Origin: Paenibacillus sp. FSL K6-0276
Lineage (GTDB): Bacteria; Bacillota; Bacilli; Paenibacillales; Paenibacillaceae
Direction of reading: 5' to 3'
Assembly: GCF_037977235.1 (NCBI RefSeq)
Contig: NZ_CP150276.1
Coordinates: 186,001-250,000, forward strand
DNA length: 64,000 bases
In this document: piece after piece, positions 39,761 to 48,868 of the stretch
Layout: every line of letters begins with the position of its first letter
Numbering within the stretch: the stretch's first letter is position 1
Notes under the pieces: model-generated
Databases searched by the model: none
What the model was told of the DNA's origin: nothing
The model's input: only the letters and a program-made list of their open reading frames with translations
Position numbers and translations under genes: made by a program

Positions 39761-41700
39761 GCGCTATCATTGTGATTGTTGGAGAAGGGGTGTTGGCAGA
39801 CTGCGTGTATGGGGAACTGTCAGCCCAATTTGATGTCGTTCGTCAGATCGATTTCGAGGCAAGAGTACCTGAAACGGTGGATTTGGTTCTGGTGTTGCAC
39901 GATGCTTGGCATCCTTACGTTCATCAAAAGGCAGAAGAGGTGCTGCAGCCGGCCGGCATCGCTTGGCTGCGAGGCTTCGTTGCATTTGGTGAAGGCGTGA
40001 TCGGACCGCTGGTTCGTCCGGGTACACAAGGTTGCTCCCAGTGTGCAGACACGCGGCGCCTCATGGCGGGACGCGAACGCAAGGAGATGCGGGAGCTGCA
40101 GCAGAGGCTGGTGACACAGGGGGGGATGCCACGTGATGCATGGGCGTCACGTACAGGACTTTTGCAGGTCGCTCACTTGCTGGTAGAAGAGACACGAAGG
40201 GTGTTACAAGGCAAAACGTTTCAATCGGCAGGGAAGCTGTTTTTGATCAACCTGAAAACGATGGAGAGCACACTTCACCTCGTGCTCCCTGACCCGTTGT
40301 GTCCGGTTTGTAGTCAATTGCCGGACGATTCATCAACAGCAGCCCATATTTCGCTGCAGCCTAGTCCAAAGATCGGCACAGACAGTTACCGCTGTCGCTC
40401 GATGGATGAGCTGGATAAAGTTCTGAAGAAAGACTATCTGGATGGTCGGACCGGTTTTTTGAACGGGAAAATGGTTGACCTTAAGTCGCCGTTTGCCGAT
40501 GTGAGTGTGAATCTGCCGTTGTTTGCAGAGGACGTGGGAACGGCAGGTCGGTCTCATTCATATGCGGCGAGCGAGCTGACCGCCATATTGGAGGGATTGG
40601 AGCGGTACTGCGGTCTGGCACCGCGAAGCAAACGGACGGTAGTCCGTGGCAGCTTCCGAGATCTGAAAGATCAAGCGCTCGACCCCGTCAAAGTAGGGGT
40701 GCACACGGAGGAACAGTATGCTGAACCGGGGGTTCCGTTCACACCATTTAATCCTGACCACCCCATCGATTGGGTATGGGGCTATTCGTTTTTACAAGAG
40801 CGTCCAATTCTAGTTCCGGAGCAGCTCGCCTATTACAGCATGGGCTGTGGGCACAACTTTGTGTTTGAAACTTCCAACGGGTGCGCGTTAGGCGGAAGTT
40901 TGGAAGAGGCTATTTTTTACGGCATATTGGAAGTGGTGGAGCGGGATTCGTTTCTGATGACTTGGTATTCGCAGCTGCCTCTCCCGCGGCTTGACCTAAA
41001 CTCCGCTAATGACCAAGAATTGCGATTGATGATCGATCGTTTACAGGCAGTGGCGGGGTTTGATGTGCATTTCTTTAATTCGACGATGGAGAATGGGATT
41101 CCAAGTGTATGGGGAGTAGCGAAAAACAGGAAGCAAACAGGAGTGAATCTCATCTGTACGGCCGGAGCTCACCCGGATCCGGTACGGGCCGTGAAAAGTG
41201 CGGTTCACGAGTTGGCCGGCATGGTGCAGTCGCTTGACGAGAAATTGGATGCGGACCGGGAGGCGTATGTTCGAATGTTCCATGATTCATCCCTGGTGCA
41301 GCAGATGGAGGATCATTCACTGCTTTACGGATTGCCGCAAGCGCAGGAGCGCCTGCAATTTCTGCTGGATGAAAATCGCCCGTTGCGAACGTTTGAAGAG
41401 GAATTCGAGCGGGGGGCAAGGCATACTGATTTAACGGATGATCTGAAGGACATTCTTAATGCATTCCACCGACTGAATCTCGATGTGATCGTGGTGGATG
41501 TAACCGCGCCGGAAATTAATCGGTATGGGCTGCATTGCGTGAAAGTGCTGATCCCTGGGATGCTGCCGATGACATTTGGACATCACTTTACCCGCCTGGC
41601 AGGGTTGGAGCGGGTGCTCCAGGTACCTGCGGAACTCGGGTACGTGAAGGAGCAACTTGAGCTAGAAGATCTCAATCCATATCCGCATCCATTTCCATAG
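39757..41700 (+). CDS. TOMM cyclodehydratase with YcaO domain
   Basis: The 647-residue protein joins an N-terminal ocin-ThiF/docking part to a C-terminal YcaO domain. Zinc-type Cys pairs are Cys93/Cys96 (CSQC) and Cys182/Cys185 (CPVC). YcaO signatures include SHSYAASELTAILEGLERYC, GCALGGSLEEAIFYGILEVVERD and HPDPVRAVKSAVHEL. The chain ends in the Pro-rich tail NPYPHPFP, typical of azoline-forming YcaO enzymes. It would use ATP to cyclise Cys to thiazoline. GTG start, translationally coupled to the upstream gene. Confidence 0.9.
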   Translation: MSAIIVIVGEGVLADCVYGELSAQFDVVRQIDFEARVPETVDLVLVLHDAWHPYVHQKAEEVLQPAGIAWLRGFVAFGEGVIGPLVRPGTQGCSQCADTRRLMAGRERKEMRELQQRLVTQGGMPRDAWASRTGLLQVAHLLVEETRRVLQGKTFQSAGKLFLINLKTMESTLHLVLPDPLCPVCSQLPDDSSTAAHISLQPSPKIGTDSYRCRSMDELDKVLKKDYLDGRTGFLNGKMVDLKSPFADVSVNLPLFAEDVGTAGRSHSYAASELTAILEGLERYCGLAPRSKRTVVRGSFRDLKDQALDPVKVGVHTEEQYAEPGVPFTPFNPDHPIDWVWGYSFLQERPILVPEQLAYYSMGCGHNFVFETSNGCALGGSLEEAIFYGILEVVERDSFLMTWYSQLPLPRLDLNSANDQELRLMIDRLQAVAGFDVHFFNSTMENGIPSVWGVAKNRKQTGVNLICTAGAHPDPVRAVKSAVHELAGMVQSLDEKLDADREAYVRMFHDSSLVQQMEDHSLLYGLPQAQERLQFLLDENRPLRTFEEEFERGARHTDLTDDLKDILNAFHRLNLDVIVVDVTAPEINRYGLHCVKVLIPGMLPMTFGHHFTRLAGLERVLQVPAELGYVKEQLELEDLNPYPHPFP

Positions 41701-41753
41701 GTATAATAACGTGGCGTGGTTGACCACCCTCGTTCATATAAGGAGGGACAAGG

Positions 41754-42287
41754 ATGAGTCTGGAAGCGTTTCTGCACAATCTGCATTATGACATTGATAA
41801 GACCAAACCGCCGGACTTGGTGGTGGATTGGGAAGACGGACCGCTTGCATATAAGCTCTATCGCGGTTTGCCCGTGGTTCCGTTATCTCCGGAAGTACCG
41901 CTGACGCTCGAAGGCAGTGAAGCGTTGGTGAAGCCCGACCTTCGTCGAATGGGTCATTTTCTCTGGTACGTATTCGGGCTGACTCAATTGTCCCAGTCAG
42001 TCCTTGCCTCGAATTCCATGGTGCAAACCATGGGCCTGCTGCAGCTGTATCGGCGATTTTCTCCCTCCGGGGGAGCGTTATATCCGAATGAATTATATGT
42101 GTATCTGAAAATAGAGGATTTGCCTGCGGGGGTATATCATTATGATGTGGCGCATCATCGTTTGGTGTTGCTGCGCGAAGGCGACTTCGATTCCTATTTA
42201 GCACGGGCTCTTGGTAATCGCTATGACGTGTCCGCTTGCTTTGGTGCTGTATTTGTATCGAGCATGTTTTGGAAAAACTTTTTTAAA
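41754..42287 (+). pseudogene. SagB-type thiazoline dehydrogenase, 5' part (split by IS30 element)
   Basis: The first 178 codons of a SagB/ThcOx-like FMN-dependent dehydrogenase, which would oxidise thiazolines to thiazoles. Visible: YKLYRGLPVVPL, MGHFLWYVFGLTQLS, RRFSPSGGALYPNELY (flavin-binding type) and GVYHYDVAHHRL. The frame ends one codon into the IS (AAA then TGA). Removing the IS and one copy of its short target duplication joins it in frame to 43360-44406, giving 526 residues. The start ATG follows AAGGAGGGACAAGG. Confidence 0.85.
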
Positions 42288-43357
42288 TGACGGATTGTAA
42301 TATGAAGTGCGACAGCTAAACAGAGAAAGCCCATGGGGATTCGTGTAGAATGAAGTTACCACACACCATTCACACAAGGAGAATCACACCATGGGTTACA
42401 CTCATCTTAGCATAACGGAGCGAAGCAAACTAGAAGTACTATACGGATTGGGATGGTCTAGTCGAGCGATTGGGGCAGAACTTGGACGTCATCACTCCGT
42501 CATTGCCAGAGAACGGAAGCGAGGAGGCAAGGGAAATACCTATCTTGCTGAGACCGCTCAGATCGCGTATAGCGAACGTCGACAAGGGAGTAAGTCGACA
42601 GGTCGTTTCACCGCGGAACTGGCCGGAGAGATCAATGAGAAACTCCGACTTACCTGGTCGCCCGAGCAGATTGCTGAACAGCGTAGAGCCAGTGGTCAAC
42701 CCTTCGTATGCTTCAAGACGATCTACCGTTGGCTATATGCAGGTCGTCTGGTTGCAGGCGAAGTAAAGGTGCTACGGCATAAGGGTAAACGACGTAAACC
42801 ACTGGAGACACGTGGTCGATTCCTCGTGGGGAAAACCATTAGTCAACGGCCAAAGGGAGTACGAAAGAGAGATTCCTTCGGGCACTGGGAACTAGATACG
42901 GTGGTTTCCAGCCGAGGAAAAAGCCGTGCTTGTGCCGCGACCTTTATCGAGCGCAAGACACGGATGTATCTGGCCGTAAAGATGCCCGACCGTACCGCTC
43001 ATTCGATGGAGATCGCCTTTGGTGTTGTGGCTAGCCAGTATCCGCAAGAAACTTTCCGAACGGCTACTGCGGATCGAGGAAAGGAATTCGCCTGCTATAG
43101 CGCTCTGGAAGCCTTTCATGGACTGGATGTCTACTTTGCTGATCCCTACTCGTCCTGGCAACGAGGGTCTAACGAGAATGGCAACGGACTCCTTCGAGAG
43201 TTCTTTCCCAAAGGCCATGATTTTGCACAAGTTTCAGATGAGGAGCTTGCCCACGCCCTAGATCTCATCAACCACCGCCCCCGGAAATGTCTGGGGTGGA
43301 AGTCTGCTCACGAATCTTTCATGTCCGAAGTGTCGCACTTAGCTTGACAATCCGTCA
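42288..43357 (+). mobile_element. IS30-family insertion sequence
   Basis: This roughly 1070-base element has imperfect terminal inverted repeats of about 27 bases: TGACGGATTGT at the left, and the same sequence in reverse complement at the right, then a second matching block AAGTGCGACA. The target duplication is AA, or AAA with one ambiguous base. It encodes one transposase and interrupts the SagB-type gene. Confidence 0.9.
42391..43347 (+). CDS. IS30-family transposase
   Basis: The 318-residue DDE transposase has an N-terminal HTH (HLSITERSKLEVLYGLGWS, RAIGAELGRHHSVIARE) and a catalytic core with Asp in HWELDTV, Asp in TADRGKEF and Glu in SNENGNGLLREF. Full length with good motifs, so it looks active. 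Its ATG follows AAGGAGAATCACACC inside the IS. Confidence 0.95.
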   Translation: MGYTHLSITERSKLEVLYGLGWSSRAIGAELGRHHSVIARERKRGGKGNTYLAETAQIAYSERRQGSKSTGRFTAELAGEINEKLRLTWSPEQIAEQRRASGQPFVCFKTIYRWLYAGRLVAGEVKVLRHKGKRRKPLETRGRFLVGKTISQRPKGVRKRDSFGHWELDTVVSSRGKSRACAATFIERKTRMYLAVKMPDRTAHSMEIAFGVVASQYPQETFRTATADRGKEFACYSALEAFHGLDVYFADPYSSWQRGSNENGNGLLREFFPKGHDFAQVSDEELAHALDLINHRPRKCLGWKSAHESFMSEVSHLA

Positions 43358-43359
43358 AA

Positions 43360-44406
43360 TACAATAACTTTTCCTACCGCCTGCAAGGACTTGATGCGGG
43401 TGCGCTGATCGGGCAGCTCTTGGAAGTGGCTAAACGGTTTGGCTTTGCATCGGGGGTGTATTTCCAGTTTCTTGATCGAGGGTTGAATCATCTTCTTGGG
43501 GTATCCGAACAAGAGGAAAGCGTGTATGCGGTGATTCCGCTGTCGGTGGAGCCTGGGATCCCTGGGTTTGCCAATAGGAATGAAGGAGAAGGGGGTGTCT
43601 CTACCACCGAATTATGCCGGGAGTTGCCAACGGTTCAGCATGATCATTACGTCCGGTCCCGGAGGGTCAAGGAATTTCCGATGTTAATCAAAATGAACGA
43701 AGCATCCCTATTCGAATCACTTCAGTCGATACCGCGAATTGGGGAAGAGAAGATCGTTCACTGCGAAGATCAAGTGGTGGCTCTGCCCCATGTGAATCGG
43801 TTGTTGTATGATCTGGCGTCAGTAAGCCGAAAGCGGTATTCGCCGGACAGTGATTTTATGTTGAGCAAGGTAAGCCAAGAGCAGCTGGCCTTACTGTTGC
43901 AGGAGGCCACGGCTTCCTTCAGGTATTGGAATGATTTAGATGGAGACCATGAGAACTCTGTTTCCCGCGTCTCACTGTACGTATGTCTGTATAACGTTGA
44001 TGGTATTCCGGAAGGAGCTTACCATTATTATAGTGCTGCTCATGCGTTACGATTGATACGTCATGGGGATCATCGGCTTCAGCTGCAGCAAGGAATGCCT
44101 TCCGATAATGTGAACCTGTTCCAAGTACCGCTATGTTTTCATATTGCAGGGAGCAAGGATCATCTTACAACAACGATGGGGTATAGGGGATACCGCATCC
44201 AACAGATGGAAGCAGGGATGCTTGTACAGCGTTTGCTGTTAGCAGCATCAGCTATCGGGTTAGGGGGACACCCGCTCCTCGGATTTGATGCCCGATTATG
44301 TGATGAGATCTACAAGATGAATTCACAAGGATTAACCAGCCTAATCCAAGTCCCGGTAGGACCCTATCGTCATAGCCCTCGTTTAACGGGAGGGTTGCAT
44401 GGCTAG
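43360..44406 (+). pseudogene. SagB-type thiazoline dehydrogenase, 3' part
   Basis: This is the remaining 348 codons of the dehydrogenase. The sequence resumes as KYNNFSYRLQGLDAGALIGQ across the IS junction, and a second nitroreductase-like half follows (RKRYSPDSDFMLSKV, GAYHYYSAAHALRLI, GYRGYRIQQMEAGMLVQR, AIGLGGHPLLGFDA). Without the 5' part it lacks flavin-binding residues. An internal ATG at 43420 could still make a truncated product, unlikely to be active. It is the last gene of the cluster; no dedicated transporter or immunity gene is visible. Confidence 0.85.
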
Positions 44407-44494
44407 AAGAGTATGGGTAAAGCTTCTGTGAATATTATAGTCGTTTAGAGACAGCAAATGAGATGCCGTTAGAAAACATCCGAGTCAGCATATT

Positions 44495-44535
44495 GCGGCG
44501 AATTGTGGATTTGCAAAGCCACGGTTCGGCTCCAT
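44495..44535 (+). repeat. Scar repeat copy D
   Basis: GCGGCGAATTGTGGATTTGC, then AAAGCCACGGTTCGGCTCCAT in two short pieces. It is the clearest full copy of the scar, ending in the ssrA acceptor sequence CGGCTCCA. Confidence 0.78.
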
Positions 44536-44540
44536 TTGAA

Positions 44541-44566
44541 AGACCCGCTAATATAGCGGGTTTTTT
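44541..44566 (+). terminator. Terminator behind scar D
   Basis: GACCCGCTA pairs with TAGCGGGTT, followed by T6. The next 230 bases up to 44796 hold no gene. Confidence 0.88.
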
Positions 44567-44796
44567 CTTGTTTATGGACTAAATTGTAGCCATCCAGTAG
44601 CCATTAGGAAATATAACTGTGATTTATTAAAATCTAAGTAGCCTTAGCCAAAGACTCTATAAAGGGATAAAAAAGGCTAACATAGGATGGGATGAGTTAA
44701 TAAGGAGATAAATGAAAACCAGTACACTTATGCTATAATTTAATAAAGTGCTTTTGTGCTTTCAGAAAAATTGGATAAAGGATGCATTGACCAACC

Positions 44797-46104
44797 ATGT
44801 ATGAGAATCAGACTTCTATGCACCACAAGCTGTTTATTATCGGCGCAGGTGCTGCCGGATTAATGGCCGCTGTTACTGCGCGGGATATGGGTATCGATAC
44901 TGCCATTCTGGAGAGTAACGACCGGATTGGAAAGAAGATATTAATGACAGGTGATGGCCGTTGTAACATCACGAATGAATCCACTGCTAGGGGTACGGAT
45001 GAAGCGGTCGCTTTATCGCGCAAGTATCATAGTAATCAGCCCGGATTTCCACTTGCGGTATTGGAGCAATTTGGCATTCGTCAGACCATTGATTTTTTCT
45101 CCTTTCTCGGGCTTCCGCTTACAAGATTGAAGGATGGATTAATGTATCCGATGTCGCTACAGGCAGCAGCGGTGCTGGATATTTTTCAACTTGCGCTGGA
45201 GGATCGGAATGTTCCAGTATACCTTAAGAACAAAGTGTTGGATGTTACTGTTTCAACAGGTCATCCGCGCTTCACGATAAAATGCCAAACCGAGACAGAG
45301 GAGGAGGTTATTTATACTAGCGATTATCTACTTCTATCTGCGGGTGGCCTTACCGGTCCGAATGCGGGAAAAGAACCTCCTGGTTATACGCTTGCCGAAC
45401 GTCTTGGGCACACCCTAGTCGAGCCTTTGCCGGCCATTGTGCAATTGAAGCTGCAATATCCGAATATGAGGGCACTGTCCAGTATCAAATCTCAGGGACA
45501 AGCTCATATCATTGTGAACGGTAAAGTCGTCCGCAGTGAACAGGGTGAAATTGCCTTCACGGATTATGGTATTACCGGTCCGCCAATTCTTCAGCTAAGC
45601 AGGAAGGCTGCATTTCATCTTGCAAGAGGAGAACAAGTGAAATTATCGGTTGATCTGATGCCGGGCCGCACGGAGAAAGAGTTAGTTGAGTTTTTAGAAA
45701 GGCTCTGGGAGACTTTTGGACACCGGACGGTGGTGGATTCCCTCGTTGGCATCTTCAACAAGAAGCTTGTTTCTGTGTTACTAAAGGAGACCGGCTTAGA
45801 TCAGCAACCACAGCTGCTTTGCCAGGATTTATCGCTGAAAACTAAGGAGAAATTTTATCGGATCTTGAAGCGTTGGGAATTTAAAGTGACGGATACCAAT
45901 GGCTTTACGAATGCGCAAGTGACAGCCGGCGGCATCGATACGACTGAACTAATCGAAGGAACGCTTGAATCCAAGCTGGTGCCTGGACTTTATTTGGCTG
46001 GCGAAGTGATGGATGTGGACGGAGATTTCGGCGGCTATAACCTACAATGGGCATGGAGTTCCGGCTATGCGGCCGCAATGGCGATAGCTAAGCAAATTCA
46101 ATAA
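44797..46104 (+). CDS. HI0933/BaiN-like flavoprotein (first of a tandem pair)
   Basis: The 435-residue FAD-binding protein has the dinucleotide motif IIGAGAAGLMAAVTA near residue 15, DRIGKKILMTGDGRCNITN, and a C-terminal LYLAGEVMDVDGDFGGYNLQ that completes the FAD site. The family (HI0933, YhiN, BaiN) contains NAD(P)H-dependent flavin reductases with mostly unknown substrates. ATG 44797 follows AAAGGATG; ATG 44818 is an alternative. A close paralogue follows after 30 bases. Confidence 0.88.
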   Translation: MYENQTSMHHKLFIIGAGAAGLMAAVTARDMGIDTAILESNDRIGKKILMTGDGRCNITNESTARGTDEAVALSRKYHSNQPGFPLAVLEQFGIRQTIDFFSFLGLPLTRLKDGLMYPMSLQAAAVLDIFQLALEDRNVPVYLKNKVLDVTVSTGHPRFTIKCQTETEEEVIYTSDYLLLSAGGLTGPNAGKEPPGYTLAERLGHTLVEPLPAIVQLKLQYPNMRALSSIKSQGQAHIIVNGKVVRSEQGEIAFTDYGITGPPILQLSRKAAFHLARGEQVKLSVDLMPGRTEKELVEFLERLWETFGHRTVVDSLVGIFNKKLVSVLLKETGLDQQPQLLCQDLSLKTKEKFYRILKRWEFKVTDTNGFTNAQVTAGGIDTTELIEGTLESKLVPGLYLAGEVMDVDGDFGGYNLQWAWSSGYAAAMAIAKQIQ

Positions 46105-46134
46105 ATTTATAGGAAAAGGGATGCATTAATTAAC

Positions 46135-47451
46135 ATGTATGAGGATCAGACTTCTAAGCACCACGAACTGTTCATTATCGGTGGAGGTGCTGCAGGTCTA
46201 ATGGCTGCAGTTACAGCAAGGGACCAAGGTATTGATACAGCAATTATTGAAGGCAATGACCGGCTTGGGAAGAAAATAATAACGACGGGTAATGGGCGTT
46301 GCAACATTACGAACGAATCCACGGCGACCGGTACGGATGAAGCGGTCGCTTTATCGCGCAAGTATCACAGCAATCAGTCAGGATTTCCAATACATGTACT
46401 GCAGCAATTTGGTGTCCGTCAAACTATCGATTTTTTCTCCTCGCTCGGGCTTCCTCTTGTAAGCTTGGAGGATGGTCGGATGTATCCGATGTCGTTGCAA
46501 GCTGCTTCTGTACCGGGTGTTTTTCGGCTTGCGCTGGAGGACCGGAATGTTCCGATCTATTTCAAGAATAAAGTGTTGGATATTACCGTTTCGACGGAAC
46601 ATCCGCGCTTTACGATAAAATGTCAAACGGAGACAGAGGAACAGGTTGTGTATACCAGCGAATACCTTTTTCTATGTGCAGGTGGCCTTACCGCTCCGAA
46701 AACGGGAACGGATGGATCCGGTTATACGCTTGTCCAACGTCTGGGGCACACTATGATCGATCCAGTGCCAGGTATTGTACAATTGAAGCTGGATTATCCG
46801 TATTTGAAGGAACTATCCGGCATCAAATTCGAGGGACAGGCCCATGTTATAGTAAACAATGAAGTCATCCGCAGTGAGTATGGCGAAATTCTTTTTACGG
46901 ACTATGGCATCTCGGGCCCGCCAATCCTCCAGCTAAGCAGAAAGGCTGCGTATAATCTCGGAAGAGGAGAATTAGTTACACTGTCGGTTGATTTGATGCC
47001 GGACCGCACGGAGGAAGAGGTAATTGATTTTCTGGAAATACACTGGGGGATCTTCGGACACCGGACGGTTGCTGATTCCCTTATTGGCATCGTCAGCAAG
47101 AAGTTGATTCCGGTTCTGCTGAAGGAGGCTGGAATTGATCAACAGCTGCATCTGCTTTGTCAGGATCTATCGTGGAAAACCAAGAAAATATTCTATCGAA
47201 TCTTGAAGCGTTGGGAATTTAAAGTGACCGATACCAATAGCTTCACTAATGCACAAACAACAGCCGGTGGCATCGATACGACTGAGCTAATCGAAGGAAC
47301 GCTAGAATCTAAGCTAGTGCCTGGGCTGTATTTGGCAGGTGAAGTGATGGATGTCGATGGAGATTGCGGCGGCTATAACCTGCAATGGGCCTGGAGCTCC
47401 GGCTATGCCGCCGCGATGGCGCTTGCTAATCGACGTGCTAGCACCACGTAA
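46135..47451 (+). CDS. HI0933/BaiN-like flavoprotein (second of a tandem pair)
   Basis: The 438-residue paralogue of the preceding protein has the same motifs (IIGGGAAGLMAAVTA, GKKIITTGNGRCNITN, LAGEVMDVDGDCGGYN) and high identity along its whole length, including the leader before the start (AAAAGGGATGCATT). The pair arose by tandem duplication and diverged mostly at synonymous and surface positions. Both appear intact. Confidence 0.88.
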   Translation: MYEDQTSKHHELFIIGGGAAGLMAAVTARDQGIDTAIIEGNDRLGKKIITTGNGRCNITNESTATGTDEAVALSRKYHSNQSGFPIHVLQQFGVRQTIDFFSSLGLPLVSLEDGRMYPMSLQAASVPGVFRLALEDRNVPIYFKNKVLDITVSTEHPRFTIKCQTETEEQVVYTSEYLFLCAGGLTAPKTGTDGSGYTLVQRLGHTMIDPVPGIVQLKLDYPYLKELSGIKFEGQAHVIVNNEVIRSEYGEILFTDYGISGPPILQLSRKAAYNLGRGELVTLSVDLMPDRTEEEVIDFLEIHWGIFGHRTVADSLIGIVSKKLIPVLLKEAGIDQQLHLLCQDLSWKTKKIFYRILKRWEFKVTDTNSFTNAQTTAGGIDTTELIEGTLESKLVPGLYLAGEVMDVDGDCGGYNLQWAWSSGYAAAMALANRRASTT

Positions 47452-47481
47452 TAGGATAGATGGTTGCTGACTCTTGGCATG

Positions 47482-47536
47482 TTGCGGTGGAATACTTGCA
47501 TGCTAATGGATTTGCCATGCCACGGCTCTGCTCCAT
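47482..47536 (+). repeat. Scar repeat copy E (diverged)
   Basis: TTGCGGTGGAATA, then ATGGATTTGCCATGCCACGG and CTCTGCTCCAT. It carries extra bases between the two halves, but the right half and the following terminator match the other scars. Confidence 0.6.
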
Positions 47537-47548
47537 TTGGAGTAAGTG

Positions 47549-47575
47549 AAAGACACCTTGAGAGGTGTCTTTTTT
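47549..47575 (+). terminator. Terminator behind scar E
   Basis: AAAGACACCT pairs with AGGTGTCTTT, followed by T. It is nearly identical to the terminator at 57989. Confidence 0.88.
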
Positions 47576-47750
47576 CATTTCTTTGATTGTTTTATTTTTT
47601 GTGGCGGTAAAGGCTGATAGAAACTTGCGAGCCGCCGCTCACCATATCATCCTGATGAATCCTTATAGGTAAGGATCCGCTCCTTTTATAGAATTGCAGA
47701 AAAAGAGGGAGTTATATAATTCTTAATCGGCAATTATCTTTTTCAGAGTC

Positions 47751-48740
47751 TCAATTAATTTTTATTCCAATATTCCCAGACTGCTCCCCCTGTTGCATTC
47801 GCTGAAAGGCTTGAAATGTGTCTTGTAAAGGATACACACTATCAATGATAGGGCGTATCGAGTGGTGTTCCATAAATTCAAGCATCGCAATAAACTCTTC
47901 ACTGCTTCCCATTGAGGTGCCGATGATACTGATTTGGGGGTAAAATATGGATCGTACTGCTATTTCCATTCGATCTCCTGAGCTTGCTCCAAACGTAACG
48001 ATACGGCCATTTGGCTTAATGATATCAAAGTACTGTTGGAACGTCGCTGGCCCGATACTATCCAGGATGAGATCCACTGTTTCTCCTTTCATACTTTCCT
48101 TCCAATCACTATGACTGTCAAAGGCATGATCTGCCCCATGTGCAAGAGCAACTTGCCTTTTCGTTTCACTTCGTGATGTGACACTGACTCGTGCACCCGC
48201 TGCTGAAGCCATAAGCATGGCATAAGTGGCCACACCGCCACCAATACCTGGAATAAGGATATGTTCACCTTGCTGTAAGCGACCTCTTGTGAACAAAGCC
48301 CGATAGGCTGTCAAGGCAGACAAGGGCAACACGCCCGCTTCTTCCCAAGACAAATAAGCTGGCTTGCGGACGGCATTTTGCGCAGGGATGATGATAGACT
48401 CGGCAAATGTACCATCTGAAGGGCCGCCAACTATGGCCGGAACGTTCGGGACATCGTGGGTGATTTCCCATCCGATACACGGATTAATGATTACATCGGT
48501 ACCTATTGTAAGGGATGTTATGCCTTCACCTATTGCTTCAATTATACCCGCGCCATCAGAACCCATAATCAGGGGAGCATCCTCATTTGTTCGATCCGCC
48601 ATGAGAAATAAGTCTCGATGATTTAATCCTGCGGTTTTCAGCCTTACTTTTACTTCGCCGAAGCTTGGCTGTTTGTCAACAACGTCTTCATATGTCAAGC
48701 TCTTCAAGCCGTTCATCCCAGCATGTACGATTGCTTTCAT
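47751..48740 (-). CDS. Zinc-type alcohol dehydrogenase / quinone-oxidoreductase-like MDR protein
   Basis: The 329-residue medium-chain reductase has a GroES-like N-terminal domain ([27 protein letters not shown]) and a Rossmann domain with [14 protein letters not shown]. The usual catalytic Cys is replaced in the NHRD segment, so it is probably an NADPH quinone or enone reductase rather than a zinc alcohol dehydrogenase. The start follows GGAGGATTGGG. It is divergent from a LysR gene, which likely controls it. Confidence 0.85.
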   Translation of the reverse strand: MKAIVHAGMNGLKSLTYEDVVDKQPSFGEVKVRLKTAGLNHRDLFLMADRTNEDAPLIMGSDGAGIIEAIGEGITSLTIGTDVIINPCIGWEITHDVPNVPAIVGGPSDGTFAESIIIPAQNAVRKPAYLSWEEAGVLPLSALTAYRALFTRGRLQQGEHILIPGIGGGVATYAMLMASAAGARVSVTSRSETKRQVALAHGADHAFDSHSDWKESMKGETVDLILDSIGPATFQQYFDIIKPNGRIVTFGASSGDRMEIAVRSIFYPQISIIGTSMGSSEEFIAMLEFMEHHSIRPIIDSVYPLQDTFQAFQRMQQGEQSGNIGIKIN

Positions 48741-48868
48741 CCCAATCCTCCAGTAATTCGTATTTCAATGAATCTATTTTGAATTGTACAGAGTGGGAAT
48801 CATACAGTAAAATGAACAAAACCGAATGTGAGTATCATAAATGATCATACCAAGCAGGTGACATAGAA

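Noticed and set aside
42470..42766. Second frame inside the IS30 transposase
   Set aside because: It overlaps the transposase in another frame without a start signal. IS30 elements normally encode one protein.
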